NCBI GenBank assembly: GCA_050301795.1
Contig: JBNKZU010000004.1
Location: 34,276-98,275 of the forward strand
From: JBNKZU01 sp050301795
Lineage (GTDB): Bacteria; Pseudomonadota; Gammaproteobacteria; Thiohalomonadales; Thiohalomonadaceae
Reading direction: 5' to 3'
Length of the DNA stretch: 64,000 nucleotides
Made by a program: the position numbers and the translations under genes. Shown here in pieces: positions 8,927 to 18,454 of this stretch. Position 1 is the first letter of the stretch. Each line of letters begins with the position of its first letter. Below the pieces are notes generated by a model. It searched no databases and was not told the origin of the DNA. It saw only the letters and a program-made list of their open reading frames with translations.

Positions 8927-10153
8927 ATGTTCTCAAAACATAAAGACAAGACAGTGATGGTGGTAGATGATGAGATGTTTATTCTCAAGACTACCGAAGC
9001 CGTATTAAAAAGACTTGGATATAATAATATCCTTCTGGCCAACTCGGCAGAAGAGGCACTTCAATGTCTAAACAGTGCCAATCCTCCGATAGGACTTATT
9101 ATTAATGATCTAAACATGCCGGATATTGATGGTGTTGAGCTATTAAGAAAATATGATGAGTCAGGTTATGAAGGTGACGTCGTTCTTTTTAGTGGTGAGG
9201 ATCAGCAAACACTAAAGATGGCTGAAAACCTTGCGAGAGCCCGGAATCTTTCGGTATTGGGTGCTATATCCAAACCACTTGAGCCAATAAAATTTTCTGA
9301 GGTTCTGAATAAAGAAGGAACATCTAAAAAAACAAAATATAAAAGTAGTGCCAAAATTATTGATTACGAGGTGATGAGTAAAGCCATCGATGCAGGAGAG
9401 ATAGAACCCTGGTTTCAACCCAAGGTTGATATCGTTAGTAAAGAGGTGGTTGGTGTCGAAGCACTGGCAAGATGGAATAGTACTGAGTTGGGTCAGGTAT
9501 TTCCTGATACCTTTATTCCAGCCGCTGAAGAGCTCGGTTTAATCGATAAAATGACCTTCTCTCTCATCAGAAAGGTTAGCCAATACGCTAAAAACTGGAG
9601 AGAAGCCGGGATCCATCTAAAAGTAGCTGTGAATATCTCCATGGATAGTCTCAGCAATCTGGATTTTCCTGAACAATTGGATCAGTTGTTAAAGGATGAC
9701 TCCGGGGCACTAAAAGATCTTCAACTTGAAGTGACTGAAAGCAAGTTGATGGAGGATCTGTTACAACCCCTTGAGGTTTTATTGAGATTACGTCTTAAAC
9801 GTATAGAGCTGTCCATTGATGATTTTGGTACTGGACACTCCAATTTGACACAGCTACGCGATCTGCCATTTGATGAGCTAAAGCTTGATCGAAGCTTTAT
9901 CCATGGGAATTCTGATGCTGAGCGCTCGAAAGCGATTCTTGAGTCTAGTGTTGAGATTGGGAAAAAGCTCAATATGAGTATCGTTGCTGAAGGTGTAGAA
10001 ACATTGGAAGAATGGATTCAGGTTGAAAAACTGGGCTGTGATCAGGTACAGGGTTATTTCATTGCTAAACCGATGCCGGCCGAGGATCTTATTCAATGGA
10101 TCAAGAAGTGGCCACATCTTCGGGAAACCCTGTTTACAGTTAATAACAAATGA
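8927..10153 (+). CDS. Receiver-EAL response regulator, c-di-GMP phosphodiesterase
   Basis: A 408-residue protein with an N-terminal receiver (VVDDE; phospho-Asp about 61 in NDLNMPDIDG) and a C-terminal EAL domain from about residue 160. The EAL signature is EALAR (Glu178). The other catalytic blocks are also present: EVTES, IDDFGTGHSNL, KLDRSFI, VAEGVET and QGYFIAKPM. It should therefore be an active hydrolase of cyclic di-GMP, not a degenerate binder. It lies 5 bp after the hybrid kinase, so phosphorylation by that kinase's HPt domain likely sets its activity. Expected output is control of motility, attachment or biofilm. Confidence 0.93.
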   Translation: MFSKHKDKTVMVVDDEMFILKTTEAVLKRLGYNNILLANSAEEALQCLNSANPPIGLIINDLNMPDIDGVELLRKYDESGYEGDVVLFSGEDQQTLKMAENLARARNLSVLGAISKPLEPIKFSEVLNKEGTSKKTKYKSSAKIIDYEVMSKAIDAGEIEPWFQPKVDIVSKEVVGVEALARWNSTELGQVFPDTFIPAAEELGLIDKMTFSLIRKVSQYAKNWREAGIHLKVAVNISMDSLSNLDFPEQLDQLLKDDSGALKDLQLEVTESKLMEDLLQPLEVLLRLRLKRIELSIDDFGTGHSNLTQLRDLPFDELKLDRSFIHGNSDAERSKAILESSVEIGKKLNMSIVAEGVETLEEWIQVEKLGCDQVQGYFIAKPMPAEDLIQWIKKWPHLRETLFTVNNK

Positions 10154-10263
10154 GCAATTGAGATGTGTTGCCGAGTAACTGGTAAGAGCGATCAGTCGTA
10201 AAAGTATCACTGATACCTTTTCTTCAAGTGTCAACCTGAAAAAAAAGATCGCATGAATTCAGT

Positions 10264-10695
10264 TCAGGTGTTTTGTCCATCTCTTGCTGCCTTGTAGAGT
10301 TCGCTATCAGGATGTGGTTTATAGGCACCGTCTTCATCATGCATTTCACGACCTGTAACCGGGGGATTAAACGCACAAACCAGTCGCATATCTTCGGTGG
10401 CTCTTAGGAGATGTTCATCGTGGTTATTTAGCGCATAGATTGTTCCGTCTTCTATGGGGTGGATCTTACCAGTGGCAAGGTCTTCAATCTCTCCGCATCC
10501 ACCAACACAATAAACCGCTTCAAGATGGTTTTTATACCATAGGTGTGTTTCAGTACCGGCAAAGATGATGGTTTCGTGAAACGAGAATCCCATGCCATCT
10601 TTATCCAGTAGTAGACGACGGCTAACCCAGTTCCCGTTTTCAGCCTCGACATCTCTGTCAGTACCAATAATCTCTTTGAGTGTTCTAACGATCAA
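10264..10695 (-). CDS. ectC: L-ectoine synthase EctC
   Basis: Cupin-fold enzyme that closes N-gamma-acetyl-diaminobutyrate to ectoine, the last step of ectoine synthesis in the cytoplasm. At 143 residues it has the usual length. The start MIVRTLKEIIGTDRDVEAENGNW and the segments GMGFSFHETII, HLWYKNHLEAVYC and CAFNPPVTGREMHDEDGAY are characteristic. It overlaps ectB by 11 bp and ends the ectABC operon. No ectoine hydroxylase gene follows, so the product is probably ectoine rather than hydroxyectoine unless ectD is elsewhere. Confidence 0.97.
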   Translation of the reverse strand: MIVRTLKEIIGTDRDVEAENGNWVSRRLLLDKDGMGFSFHETIIFAGTETHLWYKNHLEAVYCVGGCGEIEDLATGKIHPIEDGTIYALNNHDEHLLRATEDMRLVCAFNPPVTGREMHDEDGAYKPHPDSELYKAARDGQNT

Positions 10696-11968
10696 AGGAG
10701 CTTCCTTTGAGCTTCTGTTGTCTCTGCTCTAAAAGCTCACCAATAACGCGATCAATAATCTTAATGCCATTTCTTAGGGTCTCTTCTTCGATAACAAGTG
10801 GTGGCAAGAACTTAACAACATTATCATCAGCTCCAGCAAGCTCGATAACGAGTTTGTTTGCAAACGCTGTTTTAGAGATCTCGGCAGCAAAACCTGTACG
10901 CGCCATATCTAACCCCCAAACCATACCACGACCTCTTAGCTCAATGTTTAGTTCAGGATATTTCTTCGTGATTTTTGATAGCTCCTCTTCCATGATCTTG
11001 CCTTTGTATTTTATCTCTTCAGAAAAATCATCGGTCTCCCAGTATTTCAGTGCTTCTGTGGCGGCGACAAAAGCGAGATTATTGCCCCGAAATGTTCCGG
11101 TATGCTCCCCTGGTTGCCACTGATCCAGATCTGGCTTCATTAAAAGGATAGCCATTGGAAGACCACCGCCGAGTGACTTGGAGTAGGTGATCATATCAGG
11201 ACGTATACCAGCTTCCTCAAAACTGAAGAAGGTGCCGGTTCTTCCATTACCCATTTGTATGTCGTCAATAATGAGCAGAATATCAAGGTCATGACATAAC
11301 TGTTCCAACTCTCTTAACCATTGAACACTGGCGACATTGATTCCACCTTCACCCTGAACGGTTTCGACAATGATTGCAGCAGGCATATCAATACCGCTTG
11401 ATCCATCTTCTAAAAAGCGGCGTAGATAGTCGATGGTGTTGATCCCTTTCCCGAGATAGCCATCAAATGGGACACTATCTGCATTATTTCGTGCCCCGTA
11501 AGATTCATCTCTGTAAAAATCATTTCCGGTTACCGCAAGCGCGCCCATTGTCAGGCCATGATATCCATTGGTAAATGCGATGATGTTAGAACGGCGCTTA
11601 ACCATGCGTGCAAGTTTTAGTGCTGTTTCAACTGCGTTTGTTCCGGTTGGACCAGTGAACTGAATCTTATAATCATATCCGCGCGGTTTTAGAATGGTGT
11701 CTCTAAAGCTCTCCATAAATGAGCGCTTGGCGACAGTTGCTTTATCTAACGCATGAACGATGCCGTCTCTTTGCAGGTAGTTGATGAGGGCTTCTGAAAT
11801 TATCGGATTGTTATGTCCGTAATTGAGGGTGCCGGCACCAGCAAAAAAATCGATATAGCGATTACCATGTTCGTCGAATAGAAATGCGCCCTTTGCGGTA
11901 TCAAAAACTGATGGAAATGCACGAACATAACCGCGTACTTCAGACTCCATCTCTTCAAAAATTCTCAT
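10685..11968 (-). CDS. ectB: Diaminobutyrate-2-oxoglutarate transaminase EctB
   Basis: PLP-dependent class III aminotransferase making L-2,4-diaminobutyrate from aspartate semialdehyde with glutamate as donor. 427 residues, full length. Visible blocks: FTGPTGTNAVETALKLAR, FTNGYHGLTMGAL, the cofactor aspartate in LLIIDDIQMGNGRTG, and YSKSLGGGLPMA with the Schiff-base lysine. Middle gene of ectABC: 28 bp after ectA and overlapping ectC by 11 bp. The operon carries no dedicated aspartokinase (ask), so precursor supply relies on a gene elsewhere. Confidence 0.97.
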   Translation of the reverse strand: MRIFEEMESEVRGYVRAFPSVFDTAKGAFLFDEHGNRYIDFFAGAGTLNYGHNNPIISEALINYLQRDGIVHALDKATVAKRSFMESFRDTILKPRGYDYKIQFTGPTGTNAVETALKLARMVKRRSNIIAFTNGYHGLTMGALAVTGNDFYRDESYGARNNADSVPFDGYLGKGINTIDYLRRFLEDGSSGIDMPAAIIVETVQGEGGINVASVQWLRELEQLCHDLDILLIIDDIQMGNGRTGTFFSFEEAGIRPDMITYSKSLGGGLPMAILLMKPDLDQWQPGEHTGTFRGNNLAFVAATEALKYWETDDFSEEIKYKGKIMEEELSKITKKYPELNIELRGRGMVWGLDMARTGFAAEISKTAFANKLVIELAGADDNVVKFLPPLVIEEETLRNGIKIIDRVIGELLEQRQQKLKGSSFDR

Positions 11969-11996
11969 CTCTCTCTCCTGGGTATTTCTTTAGGGT

Positions 11997-12500
11997 CTAT
12001 TTAAGTGGGCCGATCGTTAGTAGGATCTCTTCTTCATGAGAATGGTTTCCAAATGATTCTTTATTCATAAACAGGGATTCTTTAACAGAGCATTTGTGTT
12101 TTCGAGCAATACCTTCGAACAATTTACGGGAGGCGACATTGGATGGATTAACGGTCGATTCAACAATTTTCACCTCATCACAAGCACTACCTGCAAGAAT
12201 CGATTGCAGCATTAAACGGGCAAGTCCTTTGCCCCGTTGTGATGGTGCAACAACAACCTGCCACACAAACAGGGTGTCGCTCTGATTAGGTTTAATATAG
12301 GCAGAGATAAAACCGACAATATTGTTATGATCAACCGCGACAATTGATGTTTCACTGAAGTGGCGGCAAAGTAGGTGATAGCTGTAGATGGAGTTCAAAT
12401 CAAGAGGTGGACTCTGTTTTATTAAATTGTGGATGGTGGATTCATCACCGGGTTTGGGTTTTCTTAACATGATTTCATACTTACTCAGCAGTGGCTGCAT
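11997..12500 (-). CDS. ectA: Diaminobutyrate acetyltransferase EctA
   Basis: GNAT-family enzyme that acetylates diaminobutyrate at the gamma amino group, the second step of ectoine synthesis. LRKPKPGDESTIHNLI at the start and VVAPSQRGKGLARLML, the acetyl-CoA binding loop, identify it, as does the downstream ESTVNPSNVASRKLF. The ATG at 12500 has AAGG six bases upstream; an internal ATG at codon 11 (12470) would give the more typical EctA start MLRKPKPGD and is an alternative. First gene of the operon, divergent from ectR, with an operator-like palindrome 32 bp upstream. Confidence 0.95.
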   Translation of the reverse strand: MQPLLSKYEIMLRKPKPGDESTIHNLIKQSPPLDLNSIYSYHLLCRHFSETSIVAVDHNNIVGFISAYIKPNQSDTLFVWQVVVAPSQRGKGLARLMLQSILAGSACDEVKIVESTVNPSNVASRKLFEGIARKHKCSVKESLFMNKESFGNHSHEEEILLTIGPLK

Positions 12501-12531
12501 AGGAGACCTTAAACGATTAATAGTTGCAATA

Positions 12532-12575
12532 TAATTAGTGCACTAAATAATACGCTGTTGTCATATATAATTCAA
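12532..12575 (-). promoter_or_regulatory. ectABC promoter with EctR-type operator
   Basis: Reading on the minus strand, TTGAAT (12570-12575) and TATTAT (12547-12552) are separated by 17 bp, a good -35/-10 pair for ectA. Overlapping the -10 and the expected start point is TATTTAGT-GC-ACTAATTA (12532-12549), built round the perfect palindrome TTAGTGCACTAA. From memory, the EctR1 operator of Methylomicrobium alcaliphilum is TATTTAGT-GT-ACTATATA, also overlapping the ectA -10, so the match is close. Repression by the adjacent ectR product is inferred. Confidence 0.75.
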
Positions 12576-12665
12576 ATCTAATATAGTGGTAACCATGTAT
12601 TACGTGGATAAATTATTAATAATTACATAAGCTTAATAAATTTATGTTGAGGATTTTAGGTCACG

Positions 12666-13148
12666 TTGTCTATGAAGAATCATGAAAGGGTATTGGTAGC
12701 ATTACGTCAGATCATTCGGGCAATTGATTTGCACTCTAAGAAGTTGGAGCGAGAATCCGGTTTAACCGGGCCACAGCTTTTAGTCATGCAGGTCATCGAT
12801 TTATCACAGGACATTACAGCAGGACAGATTGCCAAAGATGTGAACCTTAGCCAGGCAACTGTCACCACAATCCTGGATCGATTAGAGAAAAAGGCTTATC
12901 TAAAAAGGGTAAGAAGCCAGGAAGATAAACGTCGTGTTTTAGTGGAGTTAACAGAGGCGGGTAAACAGGTGTTATCGAACGCCCCAACACTGATGCAGGA
13001 GAGCTTTATTAACCGTTTTGAACACCTGGAGGCATGGGAGCAGAATCTTATCCTCTCTTCACTTCAGCGAGTTGCCGGGATGATGCAGGCAACCGATCTT
13101 GATGCGGCTCCACTACTGGATAGCTCAGATGAGCAGGTTGTTAAATAG
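12666..13148 (+). CDS. ectR: MarR-family repressor of ectoine genes, EctR
   Basis: A 160-residue winged-helix regulator. ITAGQIAKDVNLSQATVTTILDRLEKKAYLKR is the recognition helix region and SQEDKRRVLVELTEAGKQVL the wing, typical of MarR proteins. It is divergent from ectABC with 165 bp between, which contains the operator-like site on the ectA side. TTG at 12666 has TTAGG five bases upstream; an ATG two codons later (12672) is the other candidate start. By family knowledge it should repress ectABC at low osmolarity; the direct signal is unknown. Identification as EctR rests on both sequence type and position. Confidence 0.88.
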   Translation: MSMKNHERVLVALRQIIRAIDLHSKKLERESGLTGPQLLVMQVIDLSQDITAGQIAKDVNLSQATVTTILDRLEKKAYLKRVRSQEDKRRVLVELTEAGKQVLSNAPTLMQESFINRFEHLEAWEQNLILSSLQRVAGMMQATDLDAAPLLDSSDEQVVK

Positions 13149-13185
13149 CTGATCCTGATTAAAGTCGGCTTTTAAACGCTCAAAG

Positions 13186-13219
13186 ATAGAACGCCGCAAT
13201 ATCTATTGTGGTGTTCTAT
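13186..13219. terminator. Hairpin between convergent ectR and lipoprotein gene
   Basis: A 15-bp stem (ATAGAACGCCGCAAT with ATTGTGGTGTTCTAT, two G-U pairs when read as RNA on the plus strand) and a 4-base loop lies between the two stop codons. No T-run follows on either side, so it is not a standard intrinsic terminator; it may protect mRNA 3' ends. Confidence 0.45.
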
Positions 13220-13242
13220 GTTCATGGATAGCGCTTAGACTA

Positions 13243-14802
13243 TTATTTAGGATATGCCGGAAGTTGGTATCCGCGATCTGTTGTAATTGTGTCCCAGATA
13301 TCTGTTCGCCCAGAACCGACACTTAACAGATCAAACTCAAGTCCTGTACCCGCTGTGCCATAGCCTACACCAACCAATAACACAGTGGATGCCTCATCCT
13401 GCAAGCTGTTTAAATTTCTGTCGTAGGTAAATGTACCACTACCATCGTAGGTACAATTTGTCGTTGGTGCATAGGTAATGTCCGATGCGGCTGAATTTGT
13501 CGGCTCATAGATTGACAGGCTTGTGTTCAATGTCAGGTGTTGTCGTTGGGCATAAGGCTGTAATGTGTGATTGTTGCCTGGGCCAGCCCAGTTGCAGATC
13601 ATGCCTTTAATAATGCCAAAACCATTTATAGTAGTGACATCCTGAACCTTGTCACCAAAACCAAAGTAAGACTCTCCACCCTGGCCTGCACTCAGACCAA
13701 CATCAAGAATACGAGTGTTTGAATCCTGATTTCCTGCTTGCCATGAGTAGCTATATCGTCCTGATAATTCACCTGAAGAGTCAGGAGTCGGGTCAAACAC
13801 CGCGGTAAAAATTCTGAAATTGTCAGCCCAGACAGCATCTGGGTTGAGAACATTTCCGGTGATCAGCGTGTTGACTGAGGAGACCGGTTCACTAAACGCA
13901 TTGTGTGACGCAATAGAGGTGGAATCACTACCACAAAAACCTGCTGTTCTTGTCTGTACTCTGAGATCATTTGAAGAGTTTTCAACATAGTGGACTGAGG
14001 TGTACTGGGTGATATTGACATTACCACCGCCGCTACTACAGTTGCCGCCGTTGGTGACATTGGCAGCCTGAATGGTTAGCAGACCTTCATATATTGTGCT
14101 GTCGGTTGCATTTTGAAAATGTTTTAAATTGATTTCTATAGCCTCATCTGTTCCATCAGAGTTAGTGTCATACGCTAAAACAATTGAGTAGTCAGAGAGA
14201 TTATTAACGGTGTCAAGCGTGAATGATTGCGAAGTCAGAGTAACAGTTGAGGGTAGATAACTGCTGATGTCCGCACTACCTGTGCTGTCATAGCTGGCTT
14301 TCATTGCCGCAAGAACAGCTAGTGCCAGACTGGTCTGCTCTTCAAGAGCCAGGATTTGAGAGTTGAGTTGTGCAGCAGCGCAGGCCTCACCTGTTGAGAT
14401 GGTCTCGATCCAAATACCAAGATCTCCCGGAGGGAGCTGTCCGTCCTGAGTTCCAGCAGGATCATCAATATGATCAACATAATCGACTATCGGCCCATAA
14501 CAGCTATTTTCATCACTGGGTAGAGAGTAAAATTTCTGCATATCAAGCGTGGTTGATAGTTTGGAAGGATCTGCCAGTACAGATTCGATCTCACTTTGAA
14601 TAACAGATGCTGCTTTGTAATGTGATTTTGGCGCAGAACCAACTGTTCCTGATGATGCGATTGAAGTCGGTGAATTGATGGTCAGTTTGCTGGGGAAACC
14701 TGCTGATTGAGATGTGGACTGAGTGTCATCACTACATGAAAACAAACCGAGTGATGTAACCACGACGAGAACCATTTTCATACATTTGAATAAAATGGAC
14801 AT
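13243..14802 (-). CDS. Large lipoprotein of unknown function
   Basis: A 519-residue protein I do not recognise. The start is a lipoprotein signal peptide with lipobox LFSC followed by SDDTQ, so the mature chain is anchored through Cys23 and, lacking Asp at +2, probably goes to the outer membrane. The mature part is rich in Ser, Thr, Asn and Asp, with low-complexity linkers and regularly placed hydrophobic residues suggesting beta structure. Cysteines occur scattered (for example NSCYGP, GEACAAA, GGNCSSGGG, AGFCGSD, GMICNWAG, TNCTYDG), possibly forming disulfides in the periplasm. It stands alone between ectR and mfd. Confidence 0.7.
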   Translation of the reverse strand: MSILFKCMKMVLVVVTSLGLFSCSDDTQSTSQSAGFPSKLTINSPTSIASSGTVGSAPKSHYKAASVIQSEIESVLADPSKLSTTLDMQKFYSLPSDENSCYGPIVDYVDHIDDPAGTQDGQLPPGDLGIWIETISTGEACAAAQLNSQILALEEQTSLALAVLAAMKASYDSTGSADISSYLPSTVTLTSQSFTLDTVNNLSDYSIVLAYDTNSDGTDEAIEINLKHFQNATDSTIYEGLLTIQAANVTNGGNCSSGGGNVNITQYTSVHYVENSSNDLRVQTRTAGFCGSDSTSIASHNAFSEPVSSVNTLITGNVLNPDAVWADNFRIFTAVFDPTPDSSGELSGRYSYSWQAGNQDSNTRILDVGLSAGQGGESYFGFGDKVQDVTTINGFGIIKGMICNWAGPGNNHTLQPYAQRQHLTLNTSLSIYEPTNSAASDITYAPTTNCTYDGSGTFTYDRNLNSLQDEASTVLLVGVGYGTAGTGLEFDLLSVGSGRTDIWDTITTDRGYQLPAYPK

Positions 14803-14887
14803 TGTACTCTCCTTGAACGATTGCCGGGTGTGAATAAGAATTAAACTAGTTCACCCCGTTTGTGTTGTCCACCTTACATCTGCTGAT

Positions 14888-17800
14888 TTAACCTTTGAAA
14901 ATCATTAGCACCTCTTCAATCGTCTCTAATCGCGCATCAGCATCCTCCATTTTTTTAATTATCTTGAGGCGCTGTTTGTTATCCAACTGGTATTTGTGAG
15001 ACTGTTTCTGGATTAGGTTGATAATGATCATCGGGTCAAACGTCGGTGTTTCACTAAAGGTCACTCTGCCAAACGCTTCACCAAACTCTAGTTTTTGAAT
15101 GCCTAAGGGTGCAGCCTTAAGTTTAAGTCGCATCATCTTTAAGAGCGTCTGAGTTGGTAGGGGTAGATCGCCAAAGCGATCAATGATCTCGACCTTCAAC
15201 TCGGTGAGTTCGGTATCATTTTTGGCGTTCGCAATTCGTTTATAGAGGATAAGACGGCTATGGGTATCAGGGATATAGTCGTCAGGGAGAAGTGCCGGAA
15301 CTCCGATCTCAATCTCGGTTGCGTGTTGTGGTTCACTTTGAGTCGAGAGGTCAATGCCATCTTTTAATGCCTTAACTGTACGCTCCAACATCTCGGTATA
15401 GAGTGTAAAGCCGATCTCTTGTAACTGTCCGCTCTGTTCGTCTCCGAGTATCTCTCCAGCGCCTCTTATCTCAAGATCATGCGTTGCCAGTGTGAATCCG
15501 GTGCCGAGTTCCTCTATTGACTCGATAGCCTCCAACCGTTTGCGTGCATCAGCGGTGATAGCTCTTTTGGATGGTACGGTTAGATAGGCGTAAGCACGGT
15601 GGTGTGAACGACCAACTCGACCACGCAGTTGATAGAGCTGCGCCAGACCCAGCTTATCAGCACGATTCATTATGATGGTGTTTGCGGTTGGAACGTCGAT
15701 ACCAGTTTCGATGATTGTCGAGCAAACCAGAATGTTAAAACGCTGGTGGTAGAAATCACTCATGACCTGCTCTAGCTGGCGCTCGCGCATCTGACCATGA
15801 GCAATCTCGATCACTGCTTCCGGGATAAGCTGCTCAAGTTCCCGTGCCATTTTATCGATCGTCTCAACGTCGTTATGGAGGAAATAGACCTGTCCACCAC
15901 GTTTTATCTCACGCAGGCATGCCTCTTTGATTAACCCATTACTCCATTCATGGACAAAGGTTTTAATCGCCAAGCGACGTGCTGGAGGAGAGGAGATAAT
16001 GGATAATTCTCGCATTCCTCCAAGTGCTAGATTAAGTGTGCGCGGGATTGGGGTGGCGGTCAGTGTCAGGATGTCGACCTCTGAACGTAGTGCTTTAAAC
16101 TTCTCTTTTTGACGGACTCCGAATCGGTGCTCTTCATCAATGACCACCAGACCCAGGTTGGCAAACTTGATTCCTTCTTGAATCAGCTTATGGGTTCCGA
16201 TCACGATATCAACCTTGCCGTCAGCAACTGCTTTGACCACGCTCTCTGTCTCCTTTTTTGAGCGGAAGCGTGAGAGCGCCTCAATACGAACCGGCCAGTC
16301 GGCAAAGCGATCTCTGAAGTTTTGCAGGTGTTGCTCACAGAGCAGAGTCGTCGGCACAAGCACTGAAACCTGTTTTCCGGCCATCACGGCAATATATGCG
16401 GCTCGCATGGCCACTTCGGTCTTACCAAAACCAACATCACCACAGATAAGTCGATCCATTGGCTGTTCTCGGCACATATCATGGATGACATCTTTAATCG
16501 CTTCTTCTTGATCCGGCGTCTCTTCAAATGGAAATCCACTGGCAAAGGTCGCGTAGTGTTCATGGTCGAGCGGGTAGGCGTGTCCTCGTCGAGCTTCGCG
16601 TTTGGCATAGATCTCTAACAATTCAGCCGCGACATCTCTGACCTTTTCACGCGCTTTTCGCTTCGCTTTTTCCCACTGGCCGCTACCCAGGCGATGCAAT
16701 GGCGTCTGCTCTGGTGATGCGCCTGTATAGCGACTAATCAGGTCTAAGGAGGTGACAGGTACATAGAGTTTGTCTCCACCAGCGTACTCAAGGGTTAGAA
16801 ATTCGGACTCACCAGCACCGATATTCAGCTTTTGTAAACCAAGGTATCGACCGACACCATGGTCTTCATGAACAACCGGGCTTCCAATCTGTAATTCAAT
16901 TAAGTTACGGATGATGGCATCGGTATCACGGTTGCGCTTTTTGCGACGCCTGCGCTGCATGACCTGATGACCGTATAGCTGAGGCTCGGTAATGACCGTT
17001 ATTTCAGGATTATGGAGTCTTAGTCCTTCCTCTAATTGAGCGATCGTGATGGCTAGCTGTTGGTCTCCGAAAATAAAATCACTCCAACCCTCAACAGGGT
17101 GGGGGGTGAGATGATGATCCTTTAACATCTGCATCATCACTTCGCGACGTCCCGGAGATTCAGCGACAAACAAGGTTCTACCTCTAAACTCTTTTAAAAA
17201 CTGCTCTAAGCGTGCCCCAGGTTTGTGGTGACGAGCATCTAAGGTCAGTGAAGGTGGTGATTCACAGGTGAAGTTGTCGCCATTAACCTGCTCATAGTGA
17301 TTGAGTTGATGACGCGGGAACTGCTTTATTCCGGCGAATAGTTCCTCGATACCGAGAAAGAGCGTGTTCGGTTTTAACGGCGGACGTTCAGTCTCATACT
17401 GGGCTAATGAGTATCGCTCTAACGCCTCTGTGTGGAAGGTCGTTGCTGAGTGTTCAATATCACCTACCGTGAAAAGCTGACAATCATCGGGCAGGTAGCT
17501 AAACAGCGTTTCCATCTGCTTAAAGAAAAGCGGAATGTAATACTCAATTCCCGGCGGTGATATCGCATTCGATATGTCACGGTAGAGTGGGATCTTTTGC
17601 GGATCACCTGCAAAGTTATCCCGAAATTGCTGACGAAATAGCTTTATGCTGTTTTCGTCAAGCGGGTACTCTTTTGCTGGCAGGAGATTTATTTCGTCGA
17701 TCTTGTCGATGGATCGTTGTGTTTCGGGATCAAAATTGCGTATTGATTCAATCTCATCATCAAACAGCTCAATTCTTAATGGGTGTCTGCACCCCGATGG

Positions 17801-18346
17801 AAAGATATCCATAATACTGCCACGAACAGTGTACTCCCCGTGCTCCATCACCTGTGATACGTAGCGATATCCACTTTGATCCATCTGCAAGCGCATCTTT
17901 TCAAGATCAAAAAGATCTCCGCATTTTAATATCAGGCTGTGGCTTTGAATGTAGTGTTGTGGCGGCAGACGATGCATCGCTGTATCAACCGGGATAACCA
18001 CAACACCTCTGTTTTTATCTGGGAGTTGATAGAGAGTTTGCAATCGCTCAGAGATAATATCCTGATACGGGGAGAAGTGATCATAAGGGAGAGTCTCCCA
18101 GCTCGGGAACAGGGCGATGAGATCCTTTTGGTCATCAAGAAAGAAGTTTAACTCCTCAACCATCCGGTTTGCCGACTGACTATCTGCACATAAGACCACC
18201 ACCATTCCAGTATGCTGACGTACCGCTTCACTGATGATCAGTCCAAAACTGCTTCCGTACAGCTTTCCGAGTTGACGGGTATAGCCCGGTCGTTGATTGA
18301 ACGGGAAAGAAAAGGGCGAATAGAGCGAGTGGTTATTGTCAGTCAT
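14888..18346 (-). CDS. mfd: Transcription-repair coupling factor Mfd
   Basis: An 1152-residue ATP-dependent DNA translocase that removes RNA polymerase stalled at lesions and recruits UvrA. The N-terminal UvrB-like part starts with YGSSFGLIISEAV and includes LFPSWETLPYD. The central RNA polymerase-interacting domain has VVHEDHGVGRYLGL and FLTLEYAGGDKLYVPV. The RecG-like motor shows Walker A CGDVGFGKTEVAMRAAY, the DEEH box (VVIDEEHRFGVRQKEK), LTLTATPIPRTL and QLRGRVGRS. The C-terminal domain follows to a lysine-rich end. Full length, monocistronic and divergent from the sqr region. Confidence 0.98.
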   Translation of the reverse strand: MTDNNHSLYSPFSFPFNQRPGYTRQLGKLYGSSFGLIISEAVRQHTGMVVVLCADSQSANRMVEELNFFLDDQKDLIALFPSWETLPYDHFSPYQDIISERLQTLYQLPDKNRGVVVIPVDTAMHRLPPQHYIQSHSLILKCGDLFDLEKMRLQMDQSGYRYVSQVMEHGEYTVRGSIMDIFPSGCRHPLRIELFDDEIESIRNFDPETQRSIDKIDEINLLPAKEYPLDENSIKLFRQQFRDNFAGDPQKIPLYRDISNAISPPGIEYYIPLFFKQMETLFSYLPDDCQLFTVGDIEHSATTFHTEALERYSLAQYETERPPLKPNTLFLGIEELFAGIKQFPRHQLNHYEQVNGDNFTCESPPSLTLDARHHKPGARLEQFLKEFRGRTLFVAESPGRREVMMQMLKDHHLTPHPVEGWSDFIFGDQQLAITIAQLEEGLRLHNPEITVITEPQLYGHQVMQRRRRKKRNRDTDAIIRNLIELQIGSPVVHEDHGVGRYLGLQKLNIGAGESEFLTLEYAGGDKLYVPVTSLDLISRYTGASPEQTPLHRLGSGQWEKAKRKAREKVRDVAAELLEIYAKREARRGHAYPLDHEHYATFASGFPFEETPDQEEAIKDVIHDMCREQPMDRLICGDVGFGKTEVAMRAAYIAVMAGKQVSVLVPTTLLCEQHLQNFRDRFADWPVRIEALSRFRSKKETESVVKAVADGKVDIVIGTHKLIQEGIKFANLGLVVIDEEHRFGVRQKEKFKALRSEVDILTLTATPIPRTLNLALGGMRELSIISSPPARRLAIKTFVHEWSNGLIKEACLREIKRGGQVYFLHNDVETIDKMARELEQLIPEAVIEIAHGQMRERQLEQVMSDFYHQRFNILVCSTIIETGIDVPTANTIIMNRADKLGLAQLYQLRGRVGRSHHRAYAYLTVPSKRAITADARKRLEAIESIEELGTGFTLATHDLEIRGAGEILGDEQSGQLQEIGFTLYTEMLERTVKALKDGIDLSTQSEPQHATEIEIGVPALLPDDYIPDTHSRLILYKRIANAKNDTELTELKVEIIDRFGDLPLPTQTLLKMMRLKLKAAPLGIQKLEFGEAFGRVTFSETPTFDPMIIINLIQKQSHKYQLDNKQRLKIIKKMEDADARLETIEEVLMIFKG

Positions 18347-18454
18347 TACAAAAAATAGAGTGTCACAAGAATATATAGAGGCGGCGATTATACGCTAATC
18401 GAAAAATGATCGTTTAAAAGGTGAGAAGAAATAGGGTAAACTGCTCAAGTAATA

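Noticed and set aside
10204..10217. Short palindrome GTATCACTGATAC after the EAL gene
   Set aside because: Only a 5-bp stem with a few T residues; too weak to call a terminator.
14370..14603. Plus-strand open frame inside the lipoprotein gene
   Set aside because: Antisense to a well-supported coding frame and without any recognisable feature.
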